From assembly GCA_028023455.1 (NCBI GenBank), contig JAQFVV010000279.1, positions 248,001 through 312,000 of the forward strand: a stretch of DNA of 64,000 nt, read 5' to 3'. Under the pieces are notes generated by a model, which was not told the origin of the DNA, did not search any database, and saw nothing but the letters and a program-made list of their open reading frames with translations. The position numbers and the translations under genes are program-made. This stretch comes from Epiperipatus broadwayi (taxonomy: Eukaryota; Onychophora; Udeonychophora; Euonychophora; Peripatidae). Numbering within the stretch: the first letter of the stretch is position 1; the number at the start of each line of letters is the position of its first letter. Positions 13,448-26,431 of this stretch are shown here, in pieces.

Positions 13448-13503
13448 TAAAGATTTACTTTTTACTTTGAATTTACTTAAATTTACTTTATCTTTAATTA
13501 TCC

Positions 13504-15108
13504 TTATTTTTGGGTGTCTATCAATTGTAAATCTTGTGCATCTTTGAACTCACTTTCAGTTTCAACATCAGTATATCTGTCCATTTGATACCGTTCTCCT
13601 GTGTCATCAAACATAAGCTTTCCTAATTTTAGCTTTTTTCCTGTTTTCCTGCTTTTTGGGGGTCTTCCTGGCTTTCTTTTCTGTTCACTATTAACCTGAG
13701 TAACTTGTTGCATATTTGGCATTATTGTCTGAGTAATCTCAGTATTCGTATTGTTCCTAGTTCTTTGTTTTTTAGATAATTCCATTTCTTCATCCAAATT
13801 CATACTCTCTTCATAATATTGCTTCCATCAACATTTTTTTTAAATGTGTGTTTGTCTATATTTTTTTCTAAAGCTTTAATCACATGCATTTGTATATCAT
13901 TCCTTTTTTTTTCTTTTACTTTTGTATTATTTATTTTAAGGTACATTTTTTCCTCCAACCTTAATGAATAATCTGGAATCTCCCCAATTTTGCTATCATC
14001 ATTATTTACATTTGCAGTTTCATTTTCTTGCTTATCTGTATTCATATGTGTTTGTATAGAATTTTTTCCTTTTCACTTCCTTGAGTTCCCACATCCATAT
14101 CATTATTTGCTTTACATCTCTTTGTTTATAGCTTGTTTTCTTTTCTAGTCTTTCTTCTGATAAATCAAAACCTTTGTTATTTCCATTCTTTGGACAGTCT
14201 ATGATCAAATGGCTTCTTTCTCCACAGCCAAAACATTGTGGTCTTAGCCCTTTAATGTTTAAGTATAATACTGCTCCCTGATCCATAATTTGCCTTGGAA
14301 TTTCTTCTGGTTTAATATGCTGGTGCAGCTTTATCTTAAAATGATAACTGTTGGTGTATATAAGTGTTGGTGTATCATTGCACATGATTTGCTTAATGTA
14401 TATTGCATGCCCAAATGGTTGGACCATACTTTTGAAATCACGAATGCTAAACACAAAATACGCATTTTTAGTGATTCCTGAGCAGATATTTTGCAGATTT
14501 TCATCAACAACAATCATTACGTATCCACCAATTGTTTTTATTTGTGATTTAAATCTCATTTTTTGATTTTCATTGAAAAATTGTATAGCTATATATCGCG
14601 AGTTTGAATGTTCACCGATTTCTGAGATTGAATCCCATAAGTTTTCTTCTATTAGTTTTTGATATAATAACTCTTTGTGAAATTTATATAATGTTAGATT
14701 TCTATCTGTAATTGCCAGCACTAATGATTTATTAGAAAAGAATTTTTTAAAAGATTCATATAACTTGTTTGTTATTGTGTTATTAAACTGGATGTTTATT
14801 TCTTGAATTTCTTCTTCTATCCAATTATCTTCAGTTTTTTCTGCTAAATGATCATGTATCTCATTTTCATTTTCTAAACTTAGTTCAAAATGTCTAATGA
14901 ATTGGCTCTCCTAAATCTGCCTATTTGTCCTTCCCCTCCATTTTTTTTTTGTTCTCTTGCTGTATAATATTTTCTAATATTGCTTTTTGTGGTTTCATTG
15001 CAGCAATATTTGCATAAGATTTTTTTCCTTACTGGCTTCTGCAACTGATTTGACATCTGTATAGTTATTTCTTTTACTAACAATGCAATTGTTATCTGCA
15101 AACGCCAT
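13504..15108 (-). pseudogene. LINE ORF1 with CCHC zinc knuckle and AT-hook-like motif
   Basis: The probable start is the ATG at about 15108 (protein starting MAFADNN). The frame shifts near 15020, 14890, 14060 and 13800, so four pieces make up one ORF1 of roughly 530 codons. The middle piece (14721-14032) contains a zinc knuckle, CFGCGERSHLIIDC (C-x2-C-x4-H-x4-C, about 14243-14202), as in the nucleic-acid-binding ORF1 proteins of several LINE groups. The C-terminal piece is lysine-rich and includes KRKPGRPPKSRK near 13680-13640, which resembles an AT-hook (GRP core). The stop at 13504 lies about 50 bp before the ORF2 endonuclease. The role would be RNP formation with the LINE RNA. Confidence 0.75.
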
Positions 15109-15317
15109 TTCAACTGGATGACTAGATTTTCTTAGGACAAAATAATAAATAAAAAAACTTACTTTGTTAATAGCGTCTTTTCTTATAATCCGGAAATCGA
15201 TTATAATTTTCAAAATTATAAGATTTTTAAACTAATAATTAGATTCTGTTTGCCTTTAATGAAGTACATTCAGGAGCTTTTGTAAGTTTGTTCCTACTTA
15301 TTGACAGCAGGACCGCA

Positions 15318-16040
<723 letters not shown>

Positions 16041-16043
16041 TCC

Positions 16044-17480
<1,437 letters not shown>

Positions 17481-17499
17481 GTTTGTTTTTAATTTTTTC

Positions 17500-18230
17500 C
17501 TATTAGTCAAAGTATTTATTTATAAAATAAAGTCATGCGTTTAAAAAATTCTATTCAGTGCATGATGTTAAGGTAAAAAGTCCACTTCATACATATTTAT
17601 TTATACTGGTTTGATGTGCGTTCATTCGGAGATAATTTAGTAATTCGTATACTGTCTAAGGTCTCATTAATTGTAAGAGTATAACAAATTTGCATCACTT
17701 ATTAGTTAAACTAATATTTGATTTAATATAATCAATGTGCAGTAAAAGAAATCAAAATCTTTTTCTTACATATCATCATAACGATAAAACTTTAACAAAT
17801 AAAAAAATATCTGATATTGTTTATATTATGCGAAGGTAATAGTTTACTTTTTCATAATGTGTATGTGATGTGTAAATGTAGTAAGTTCTAAATAAACCTT
17901 CTAGTATTTCATATGCGTATTAATGATATAAATGAATTCACTATTTATTTTATAAATTGCCTTTAAGCGTCAGAACTCTGTAATTCAGTTCTAAAATAGT
18001 ATTACATTAAAAAGTGTCAAATATAGCGAACTACCATCTATGATGAAGTTCACTTGTAACACGCAATTAATACATATCATGCATAGTTTAATGCGGGTTT
18101 AGAAAGACAATCTCTTGGACTCAAGGTCTGTAGCTCGCGCTTAATTCTATCACTTCTTATGAAATCCAGCACAGTATAATATTTGTATAACATTATATAC
18201 ATAGATGCATGTTTTTTTGTGTTCACAGAT
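17500..18230. other. Intergenic AT-rich DNA, nothing recognised
   Basis: No motif-bearing open frame and no repeat copy elsewhere in the window was noticed. Confidence 0.55.
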
Positions 18231-18284
18231 AGTATAACCTACATATTATGATTAATAATGTTGGCATCAGCATGGTATTTGAGC

Positions 18285-18516
18285 TTTCCATCATCAGATT
18301 TCAATGGTATGAATGGCTGAAGAGTTGGAGGTTGGAGTAGATTGAAACCTGTCCATTAAAGTGTGAAGATTTGCTATCTTTATATAAACTGAACATTGAT
18401 TATATATATGTGTGGGAGATGATAATATGGACCAACAGATGAGTGCTGGTTCAGCGCGAAATACGTATATTGGTGATTATTTATCTGTTCTACATGTATG
18501 TGGTCATGTCTATCAG
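18285..18516 (+). repeat. Ribozyme-bearing interspersed repeat, family A copy 1
   Basis: The block shares 'tttcaatg.tatg.atgg.tgaa', 'attaaagt.tgaagattt' and 'gggagatgat' with the palindrome at 25188-25518. The shared order continues through a hammerhead-like motif to 'atgtatgtggtcat'. No coding capacity. It may be a non-autonomous retroelement or a Penelope-like pseudo-LTR. Confidence 0.6.
18431..18474 (+). ncRNA. Hammerhead ribozyme-like motif (family A, copy 1)
   Basis: Type-I layout. Helix I is ACCAA (18431-18435) with TTGGT (18470-18474). The core is CAGATGA (18436-18442; consensus CUGANGA, so the U is changed to A). Helix II is GTGCTG / CAGCGC with a GTT loop (18443-18457, six pairs including one G-U). 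Then come GAA (18458-18460), the palindromic helix III strand ATACGTAT (18461-18468) and cleavage base A at 18469. An 8-nt palindrome with no loop implies pairing between two molecules. The core change probably makes this copy inactive. Confidence 0.65.
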
Positions 18517-18599
18517 TAATATGAGATAGTGTGGATGTTTGAAGGATGCTTGAAAGTCTGAGTTCAAATCCCCTATATTTACAATATGATTTAATAAAT

Positions 18600-19660
18600 A
18601 AATAATGTCTTTTAATAATTAGACATCTATATTGTCCATGAACACAAGTATGTGTAGTTTTAAAGATAACTATTGATTTTTAGATACCATAACAATAGTA
18701 ATTAATATATATAAAGTTTTATTTAAAAGTCTCGATAATATTGTCTTTTATTTATTGTTTCTTTTTAAATTTCTGACAAAAATGATCTTCTTCATTGCTT
18801 TTTTATCATCTCCATCTCGTCGACATTTCTATGTTAATTCAAGCGTGGTATCTATCTCTCGAAACTGACAATCTTTCAGACAGCCGGGCTCTATTTCTTC
18901 TGATTTTTTTCATCGAGAAAATTGATTTTTGAACAGAAAAAAATACTACTGTTGAACTAAATAAAACGGAGTGAAAAAAAAAGTATGTTCTAAATATAGA
19001 TGCAATATTATTAGTTGAAAGCTTTTTATTATTAAAAATATTGCATAAAGAGCATAAAAATGTTGCACTGTACTCATGCATAATTAATGAAGTTTTTTAA
19101 TTAGGTTGATTTAGTTTGATGGAGCATTGGAAGCTTTCAAAGCACAATACGTATTGTAACACACTTGACATGTTCGCTTATTCGCCAACAATTTCGTAAA
19201 GAATGTTTTATGTATAAGAATAGGCGCGCGCGATTTGCCACATTAAATAGTCGATTTTTTTTTTTAAATAATAAAAAATGGAAGTATTTTCAAAACTTTA
19301 TTAATTCAATATATAATTTGAACGTTGTAATTTTCATAATTATAAACCATACAAATATTTGATTACAATTAGATTACTCGAATTAATAAATAAACCCACT
19401 AATTTTCTTGCCAATAATCTATAAATTGGTATATACATTTCTCTTTCTCTCTCTCTTCTTTTTATATATTACGAAAGAATCTCATAAAACAGAGATCGTG
19501 TATCCGCATGATGCTTTCAGCTATTTATTGGAATTATCGGTTGGTAAATGATTATGTATATAATTTCAGGAAGTGGGTAAAACAAGAATGAAAACCCGCC
19601 CAATCCTTGCAATTCTGAAGAATTCTATCTTCTTAATCCTATTTATTTATGAGAAAATTC
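18600..19660. other. Intergenic AT-rich DNA, nothing recognised
   Basis: Short open frames on both strands lack motifs. A CT-rich run is present near 19440-19465. Confidence 0.55.
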
Positions 19661-19667
19661 TGGAGAA

Positions 19668-19803
<136 letters not shown>

Positions 19804-19869
19804 AAGTAATTAGATAGATAGATAAGTATAAACACAGAAAGATTGATAAATATATAGGTAGATAGATGT

Positions 19870-20780
19870 AATAAAATAGCTGGTTTAAAATAGTTATACT
19901 TCCAAATAAATTTTTTTAATAAGTATTTAAATGCTAAAAATAAAACTATTAGACGTTAGACGGTTAGAGAGATTACAAAATTTTTTAGAATTATCTCGTG
20001 GAACGTTAATAATCAACAATATATGATGCATTTAAATATTACAAAAGAAATAAAAATATTTTTTTCTGACAGTTATAAAGTTGCCTATTAGTTATTGTCC
20101 AATATAAATAGGCAACGTAATGGAAAAAGAATAAAGAAGAAAAAAACTAAACTAATATATAAAATTGATGGATCATTATATACTATGAAGTTTCCATGTA
20201 CAGAAGAGAAATAAAATAAAAAAACTTTTATTATAAAAGAGAGTTATTAAACTACATATAAAGCAAATAATAATTCACAAACATCTGTGTTTAAAAACCT
20301 TGAGCTAAAATGTATGGATGATTATGTTTTTAAATTAGATAAGTAAAAAAATCTTAAATGAAAAAAACAATGGAAAAAAAAAACCTAGAAAAGACGCTGT
20401 TTTTATTAATACAGTCGAGACTTGATCTACGCTATATTTTGTTCCAAGCTCCCCTCGTCTTCAATGAAATAGTGTATAATAGTTCACCTTTTGTTGATAA
20501 ACATTGATTAGAATAGAATACGTATTGTTTATTGAACAACAAGTATATAGAATTTTTCAAAACATGCATATATATAACAGACGTTATTTTATTTGTATAT
20601 ATAAAACAGTATTATTGTTTAAACAAAAATTTAAAATGAATAATAATATAATTACTAATAATATACAGAGATAATTTTTCTTTTATTTTACAGAGTGCTT
20701 GTCCACGCACATAAGAATAATGAGGGAAAAAAATCTATGTCTTTAAAATACATAGCAAAACATGCTCTGGACAATATTAA
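19870..20780. other. Intergenic AT-rich DNA, nothing recognised
   Basis: No coding motif and no repeat copy was noticed. Confidence 0.55.
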
Positions 20781-20794
20781 TTTTTCTCAATAAC

Positions 20795-20902
20795 TTTTTT
20801 TTTTTTCATGTGTCATAGCATCGGCTGGGAAGCGAACCCGCAACCCAGGCGACTGCTTATAAAGCAGTCGCGCTGACCTTTCGACCACCAATGCTTGACT
20901 TT
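20795..20902 (-). mobile_element. tRNA-derived SINE (tRNA-like head 20818-20894)
   Basis: On the minus strand, GCATTGG (20894-20888) pairs with CCGATGC (20824-20818) as a seven-pair acceptor-like stem. An A-box-like TGGTCGAAAGG and a B-box-like GGTTCGCTTCC are in place. The anticodon-like stem GCGACTGC / GCAGTCGC has eight pairs around a TTTATAA loop, longer than the five pairs of a real tRNA, and the T arm folds poorly. A second copy with the same flanks (GTCAAGC upstream; TATGACACATGA and a poly-A-like tail downstream) at 54912-54988 shows it is a dispersed element, not a tRNA gene. Confidence 0.65.
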
Positions 20903-20979
20903 TTTTTCTTATAGAAACAAAAGGCTCGTCCCTTTTTGTAAGAAATTCGTATCTCCGGATTATGTTAATGTTCAATCAG

Positions 20980-21530
20980 TTCTCTGAAATTTTATAAAAC
21001 TTTTAGAAAATATTTTATAAAACAAAATACTATACATCAAATCCATGAAGATAATGAAGAAATAATAAAATGTACGTACTTTTAAAGTAATTTGAATATA
21101 TTTTGTTAATATATGTTACCTAAGTTCAGGGAAGGAAAAATGGCTGGTAAATATTACAATTTTTAAATTTTAATATTTTTTTTTTTGTTTTTCATTTACA
21201 TTTTTGTCCATTTGTTTGCATTTAACTTTGGATAGCATATAATTGAAATCATAGATGGTAGATTGCGGCCTACTGTATATGTAATCACAAAAAAATTTAA
21301 CACCAAAAATATGGAGGTAAATAGTACTTAAGAAATAGTAGTATAACCTAATGTATTGTTATTACACTTTATTGACTAATGTAAATATTTATTATTTTCA
21401 TTAACTGAAGGTTCAATAAACCATTTTAAGCCTGGATCCTTATTCGATTTATCAAAAATGTCTTTCATCGCTTTCAAAGGTGGACAAATGAAAACATTAT
21501 CAACATGTCTAATTTATATAATATTACACA
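20980..21530. other. Intergenic AT-rich DNA, nothing recognised
   Basis: No coding motif or repeat copy was noticed. Confidence 0.55.
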
Positions 21531-21715
21531 GTGGCAAAACTCTCGAAACAGTAGCACAACTCAGTGAAAGCCGGAGTAACCAATGGATGCAGGAAGATTT
21601 GTACATAAAATCTCTATCTAGTGCATACTCATCCTATATCCTCAGACTAGTTTCTAGTAGTGGCTTTTATTGATGAGGAGCCTTGAAACTGGGAGCCCTG
21701 TACCTAGATCCTAAT
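21531..21715 (-). repeat. Ribozyme-bearing interspersed repeat, family B copy 1
   Basis: This block aligns along its length with 22722-22905. Shared landmarks are 'ggcaaaactct', 'caatggatgc', 'cataaaatc', 'tactcatcc', 'actagtttct' and 'gaggagcctt'. It contains a degenerate hammerhead-like motif on the minus strand. Confidence 0.65.
21640..21678 (-). ncRNA. Hammerhead ribozyme-like motif (family B, copy 1)
   Basis: On the minus strand the helix I strands are intact: CCTCA (21678-21674) and TGAGG (21644-21640). GAA (21654-21652), palindromic ACTAGT (21651-21646) and cleavage base C (21645) are also intact. The CUGANGA core is lost (reads about ATCAATA). Its partner copy at 22.8 kb keeps the core. 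Confidence 0.5.
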
Positions 21716-22721
21716 AAAAGCTATTAGCTAAAAACTAGTATGGGGATATTGGATGGATAGGCACTAGCCTGCATCCTCCGATTACTTTGGCTTGCCCTAA
21801 GTGATGCTGCTGTAGAGTTTCACTTCTGTGTAAACAGCTTGTTAAGCATAAAAAATGGAGATCATGAGACATTTAGTGACACATAATATTACTATAATCA
21901 TTCTATCCAGGTTGCCAATTTTTTACTCAACATGGTTTACTGTCATATTACAAATTAAAGCACTAAATAAAACTCCAATGGTGCATGATTGCTCCAATTT
22001 TTAGATTTGATTATTATTAAAACAAGTAGTAATATCTTGACTAATCCATTTGAATCCAACCAAAATAATTTTAGATTTAGTCTTCTGCTCTTAAAAATTG
22101 ATTTTTAATAAACAAATCATGAATAAACTTCAGAGAAAAAAACATGATCAACTGAACTATATAATTCATCTACATTAAAATAAGTCATTCTGTAGCTACC
22201 CCTGACTTGAACAGAATTCAAAATACTAACACATTCAGAAGATAAATTCAAATTTTCCAAAATCCGGCTACAGAATGGCTTTTATATATATATATATCTT
22301 AATGAATTTTATGATATTCCTTGTGATTACATTTATTTTTGTTACAGAGTATTTCTTTTTTTTATTAATATAGAAAATAATTTGCTTAACCAACAATAAT
22401 ATAGTGACAATACACATAGCACAAAGTTTCACAGTAAATATTGCATTATGGGAGGCAGTGTCTTAATTATAAGAATTTACACAATTGAGAAAGTCTGCAT
22501 TGATGTAAATGAAAGCATGTTTCTGCAATATACTTTTTATTTAATGTTTCAAATGTTAAATTGTGCAATAATCTATTTTTATATTTACATATTTAAAGTG
22601 AAAAGGAATATTCTATATACATATATATTTAAATTAAGACTAATCCAAATAATGTTATTATAACATCTCAATTAATTTTACTTTGAACTGGATTGTCAAT
22701 TGCTTATATATTAAAACAGGC

Positions 22722-22905
22722 AAAACTCTTTACACGTATTGCCACTCAGTGCAAGCCAGAGTAATCAATGGATGCCAGAAGACTTGTGCATAAAATCCCC
22801 ATCTAGCACCTACTCATCCAATATCACCTGACTAGTTTCTGGTTTGTGGCCTTCATCAGTGAGGAGCCTTGGATCTGAGAACACTGCACCTAGATCTTAG
22901 GATCT
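22722..22905 (-). repeat. Ribozyme-bearing interspersed repeat, family B copy 2
   Basis: This is the second, direct copy of the block at 21531-21715, about 1.19 kb away, clearly diverged. It carries a hammerhead-like motif with an intact CUGAUGA core on the minus strand. Confidence 0.65.
22824..22864 (-). ncRNA. Hammerhead ribozyme-like motif (family B, copy 2)
   Basis: Minus strand: CCTCA (22864-22860), core CTGATGA (22859-22853, exact consensus), and a short helix II region with GG and CC around CCACAAA. Then GAA (22839-22837), the palindromic helix III strand ACTAGT (22836-22831) and cleavage base C (22830). The 3' strand of helix I is AGGTGA, which no longer pairs well with CCTCA. The core and cleavage site follow the type-I hammerhead rules; stability would depend on dimer pairing through ACUAGU. 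Confidence 0.6.
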
Positions 22906-23094
22906 AATGCAACCTATAAGCACAAACAAAAAGAGGAAAGAGAGGTTCATTCTTTATTCTATAACAATCAATAATGAGAACAGATAGTGATGTGACTGTT
23001 TTAGTAAGAGTAATTATAGGTGATTAATCTGTATTGTTCTTAAGTTAACACTAGTATGCTTGTTTTCTGCATACATCATTAATTATAATTAATG

Positions 23095-23165
23095 AGCTCT
23101 TCGAATTATGTGTCCAACCCAAGTTCACTTCAGCCTCTTAATTCTTTCAATGATATGTTTGTTCT
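23095..23165 (-). mobile_element. RTE fragment, inverted part
   Basis: The reverse complement matches the RTE copy at about 8445-8488 ('gaattaagaggctgaagtg', then 'ttgggttggacaca'). It lies just upstream of, and opposite in strand to, the RTE 3' end at 23178-23400. Confidence 0.6.
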
Positions 23166-23177
23166 CTCATCGATATT

Positions 23178-23400
23178 GCTAGAAAATATGTTAGTAGATG
23201 GATAGTTGAAATGTTAAACTAGATTCCAAGAAATCATAAAAGACCTAAAAAAAGACCACATAGGATATGGATGGATGAATTAAGGAAGTGTTCTGGGCTA
23301 TACAGAGGAGAGGGGCTAGAGATTAGAGAAGATTGATTGAACTTGGTGAGATGTTCATCCTACAGTAGAATAATAATAGTTAAAATGATGATGATTCATA
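23178..23400 (+). mobile_element. RTE 3' end fragment
   Basis: It matches the RTE at 8480-8710 from 'atattgctag' through 'gattccaag', 'atggatgaat' and 'tgttcatcct' to a TGATGA-rich end. Together with the inverted piece at 23095-23165 it has the shape of a twin-primed insertion. Confidence 0.75.
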
Positions 23401-23404
23401 ATGA

Positions 23405-25185
23405 TGATCTGTTTATGAGGTAATTAAAATTAATGATTATTTAACTTTGCTTTGATACTTTAAATTTAGAGCAATTTAAGGGTGTTTTCAGATGTAATTA
23501 ATTTGCAATATATTCTTTTTAATTCTAATGTTCATATTGTCACTATGTAACCTAATTTTTACTGTTGTATATTGATAAATAGTCTTTAAAATTTATTTCT
23601 GTTCAGTGCCTATATCTTGTTGTTTAAAAATTTTAATCACCTGCTCTAAATGCTTAAAAGGTCAAACACCTTTTAATATAATCCACAAACTAAAACGCAA
23701 TGGCAATTGATTCCCCATAATCTTTTCTGCAATATCTTTTAATATTTGGGTATTATTTATTATGTCATAACACTCCTTAAATCTAGTTTGATCTTTTGAA
23801 TGGTATGATTCCAATGTTGTCTGAAGACAGTAGTAATAATCTTAATAAAAATGTTGGGTAAAACTGAATTTTTTTTTGATAATTATATATTACATCTTTA
23901 TTATTTAGGTGTCAGGAATAAAGTTTTGCTAACATTTTCTATGTTCTTTTAATCTGCTTTTAATAAATAAATACATCTATAGATATAAATTGAACCATTC
24001 TATGGAGATGTGTTTTTTAACTCTTCTGATGCCTGATATTTTGTTTGGCTGAGTGAGTTAAAACTCTAAACATTTGATTGGTCAATTACAGAATCAGCAG
24101 TAAAAATATATCCATCTTTTAATATTATATTCATTTAATATCATTTGTAAAAAGCAAATTAATAATTTATCAGAATATGAAAGTGAACAAATGTTTTTTT
24201 TTCAAAAATAAATTTCTGTTTATAATTATAAAAATATTTTATAGCAGATAAGTTTAAAAAATCATTTGTAACCTATTTAAAAATGCTGTTTATGTCAATG
24301 ATTTTCTTTCTCAATTTACATTTGTGTAAAAGTAAATAATTTTTATTAAAATCTTAACTATTTTTCTAAAATAACTATATTTTCAGTATATTTTATGAAA
24401 GTAATTCATAATATGTAAGAAAAATAATTAAAAAAAACATTCTAAGACATTAATTTTTATTGAGCAGTGAAAATTATTGACAGACATTTTTCCCATTGTC
24501 ACAAATGCTAACCAACCAATAGGAATCTAGAAAGGTTGGGCTTCAGCCTTTGTTGAAGTTTTGAGCACCTATATTATTGATTTTTTACTTTCAAAATAAT
24601 TCAAGAGAGGGCAGTGTCTTACAGTACTTTTTAAGCTTTAAAATAAGCCAAAATATGCTACAATAATGTAAAAACTGCCAAAATTACAGCAAGTTAAAAC
24701 TGTGAATGAGTTTACTTGATGCATACCACAGAAGAGTTAATTTTTATAGATTTATTTGCTTTTCTCTCTTATATTTTAAATATTGAAATTTCAGAAATTT
24801 TGTATTAATTGTGGGTAACTAATTTATTTTCTTGATTTGTATTACTATAGATTTCTTTGTACAATTTACTCATATATTATACAAAGTAATATTTTTTTAA
24901 TAATAATAATGACCCCACCCCCAACAATATTTTTTCTCAATATAAAGATGTTGTGATATTACAGTGTTTTGTTTGCCAACTATATTTTATTATATTCTAC
25001 TATGTATACATCTATTTATGCACATAAACTTACTCTAAATATGTAATATTTAAATACAAATATATTATATATACTTTTAAGTTAGATGTAATTAAAAAGA
25101 ATTTGAACTAAGACTTTCTTTTAGTAATCTACTCCATTGTATACAACCAATACATATGACCACATACATATGAAAAGAATAAATA
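23405..25185. other. Intergenic AT-rich DNA, nothing recognised
   Basis: No coding motif was found. A few less AT-rich patches (24480-24680) may be old repeats, but no second copy was recognised. Confidence 0.5.
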
Positions 25186-25187
25186 AT

Positions 25188-25236
25188 CCCCAATATATGT
25201 ATTTGGTGTGAAACCAGCACTCTCATCAGTGGGTCC
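25188..25236 (-). ncRNA. Hammerhead ribozyme-like motif (family A, copy 2)
   Basis: Minus strand: core CTGATGA (25229-25223) is exact consensus. Helix II is GTG...CAC around CTGGTTT, weaker than in copy 1. The GAA position reads CAA. The helix III strand is ATACATAT (ATACGTAT in copy 1), then cleavage base A and a helix I strand TTGGGG (25193-25188). This copy kept the core that copy 1 lost, and lost the G12 that copy 1 kept. Confidence 0.55.
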
Positions 25237-25261
25237 AGATCATCTCCCATATATATATATA

Positions 25262-25518
25262 TATAATACTCAGTTTATATTAATATAGCAAATCTTCAAA
25301 CTTTCATGGATCTGTTTCAATCTTCTCCTTTCTTCAACTTTTCAGCCATCCATATCATTGAAAATCTAATGGTGACATGTTCAAAGTCCCTATTTGTCAA
25401 TTTTTTTCCACAGATTTTCAATGATATGTATGGTTGAAAATTTGGAGAGTAGAGAAGACTGAAGCTTATTCATTAAAGTTTGAAGATTTTCTATTTCAAC
25501 ATAAATTGAGCATTGATT
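25262..25518. repeat. Head-to-head inverted repeat of family A sequence
   Basis: The left arm (about 25262-25371, minus orientation) and right arm (about 25412-25518, plus orientation) share 'cagattttcaatgatatg', 'tggctgaaaa'/'tggttgaaaa', 'attaaagtttgaagattt' and 'aactgag'/'attgag'. The spacer is about 40 bp. The left copy continues outward into the ribozyme-like motif at 25236-25188; the right copy stops before it. Both arms match 18285-18400. Confidence 0.7.
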
Positions 25519-26043
25519 TCCAAACTATTTTGTAACTGGTTCTAATGAATTATGTTGTACTATCAGTTTATGAAAAGTATTATATCGAAGTACCATTAAA
25601 TGATAAATTTGCATTGTAGAATTGAATGGAAACCAAACAATTTTAATAGTTTTAAATCAATTCAACATTTATTAACAAATGGATACAAAGTATATAATAT
25701 GGCAAATATCATAAACATTGAAAATAGATACATATGATCCAATTATGTCTTATGCAATAGATTCTCAATTAACATTAATTGTATTAAATTAAATAGGTGA
25801 TGTACATACAACTTTATCTGTCAAATGCTAAAAATAATATGTCTATTTATGTAACACAGACATGTTTTAATACAGATGCACTTTTCAAAATTTAAGAGAG
25901 TTCAGGACATAATTAATCATTATAAAAACAAGTAGTTAATGGAAATAAAAATGTACTAAAGATGAATCTACCTATTTGTTTATATTTTTAAAGGGAATAA
26001 AATAAAAATAAATACTTGAAAATAATTATACTACCATTTATAT

Positions 26044-26050
26044 CCTTTAC

Positions 26051-26086
<36 letters not shown>

Positions 26087-26101
26087 GTATCAGGTTGTTT
26101 G

Positions 26102-26135
<34 letters not shown>

Positions 26136-26150
26136 CAAACAACCTGATTA
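26044..26150. repeat. (AT)n runs in a perfect hairpin
   Basis: Two (AT)n runs, the second enclosed by the inverted arms 'caggttgtttgttaat' (about 26090-26105) and 'attaacaaacaacctg' (about 26131-26146). The arms are exact complements, so the DNA could extrude a cruciform. Confidence 0.85.
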
Positions 26151-26431
26151 ATTCTCCACAAATATGACATTACCAAAGCACTATTCTAGTTCTAAAGACT
26201 ATTTCTTGTACAATTTTGTTTTTTCAGAAAAAATAGAAATATCAGGAAAGTTATTAGATTTAAAGCACATTTTATTAGTTATGATATTTTTTAAGATATC
26301 TAAAATTTCCTTTCATGCAGTAGATATTTGGTTTATATGGTATTATAAGTCAACAAACACTGATTTATTTTTATGATGATGCAATGAAAATATCCTTTCT
26401 TTAACCATTCCAAATTGCAGCATCATGCCTC

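Larger units (their letters stand above)
9314..15317 (-). mobile_element. APE-type two-ORF LINE, nearly full length, inactive
   Basis: Read on the minus strand, the element holds ORF1 with a CCHC zinc knuckle (about 15108-13504). A short linker leads to ORF2 with an N-terminal APE endonuclease, a reverse transcriptase with YMDD, and a C-terminal CCHC-like finger (about 13448-9530). The 3' end abuts the (TTA)n array at 9313 and carries an AATAAA-like signal just inside. Frameshifts in ORF1, one nonsense codon present twice, and a frameshift after the RT make it inactive. A 5'-truncated relative lies at about 40855-41830. The overall plan suits the L1/Tx1 group or another APE clade; I cannot fix the clade without a tree. 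Confidence 0.85.

Noticed and set aside
18240-18300. A further CUGAUGA on the minus strand near 18290
   Set aside because: The heptamer is present, but no GAA and helix III follow at the required spacing, so it is taken as chance.
20818-20894. A functional tRNA gene
   Set aside because: Anticodon stem too long, poor T and D arms, and a second copy with shared flanks; better explained as a SINE.
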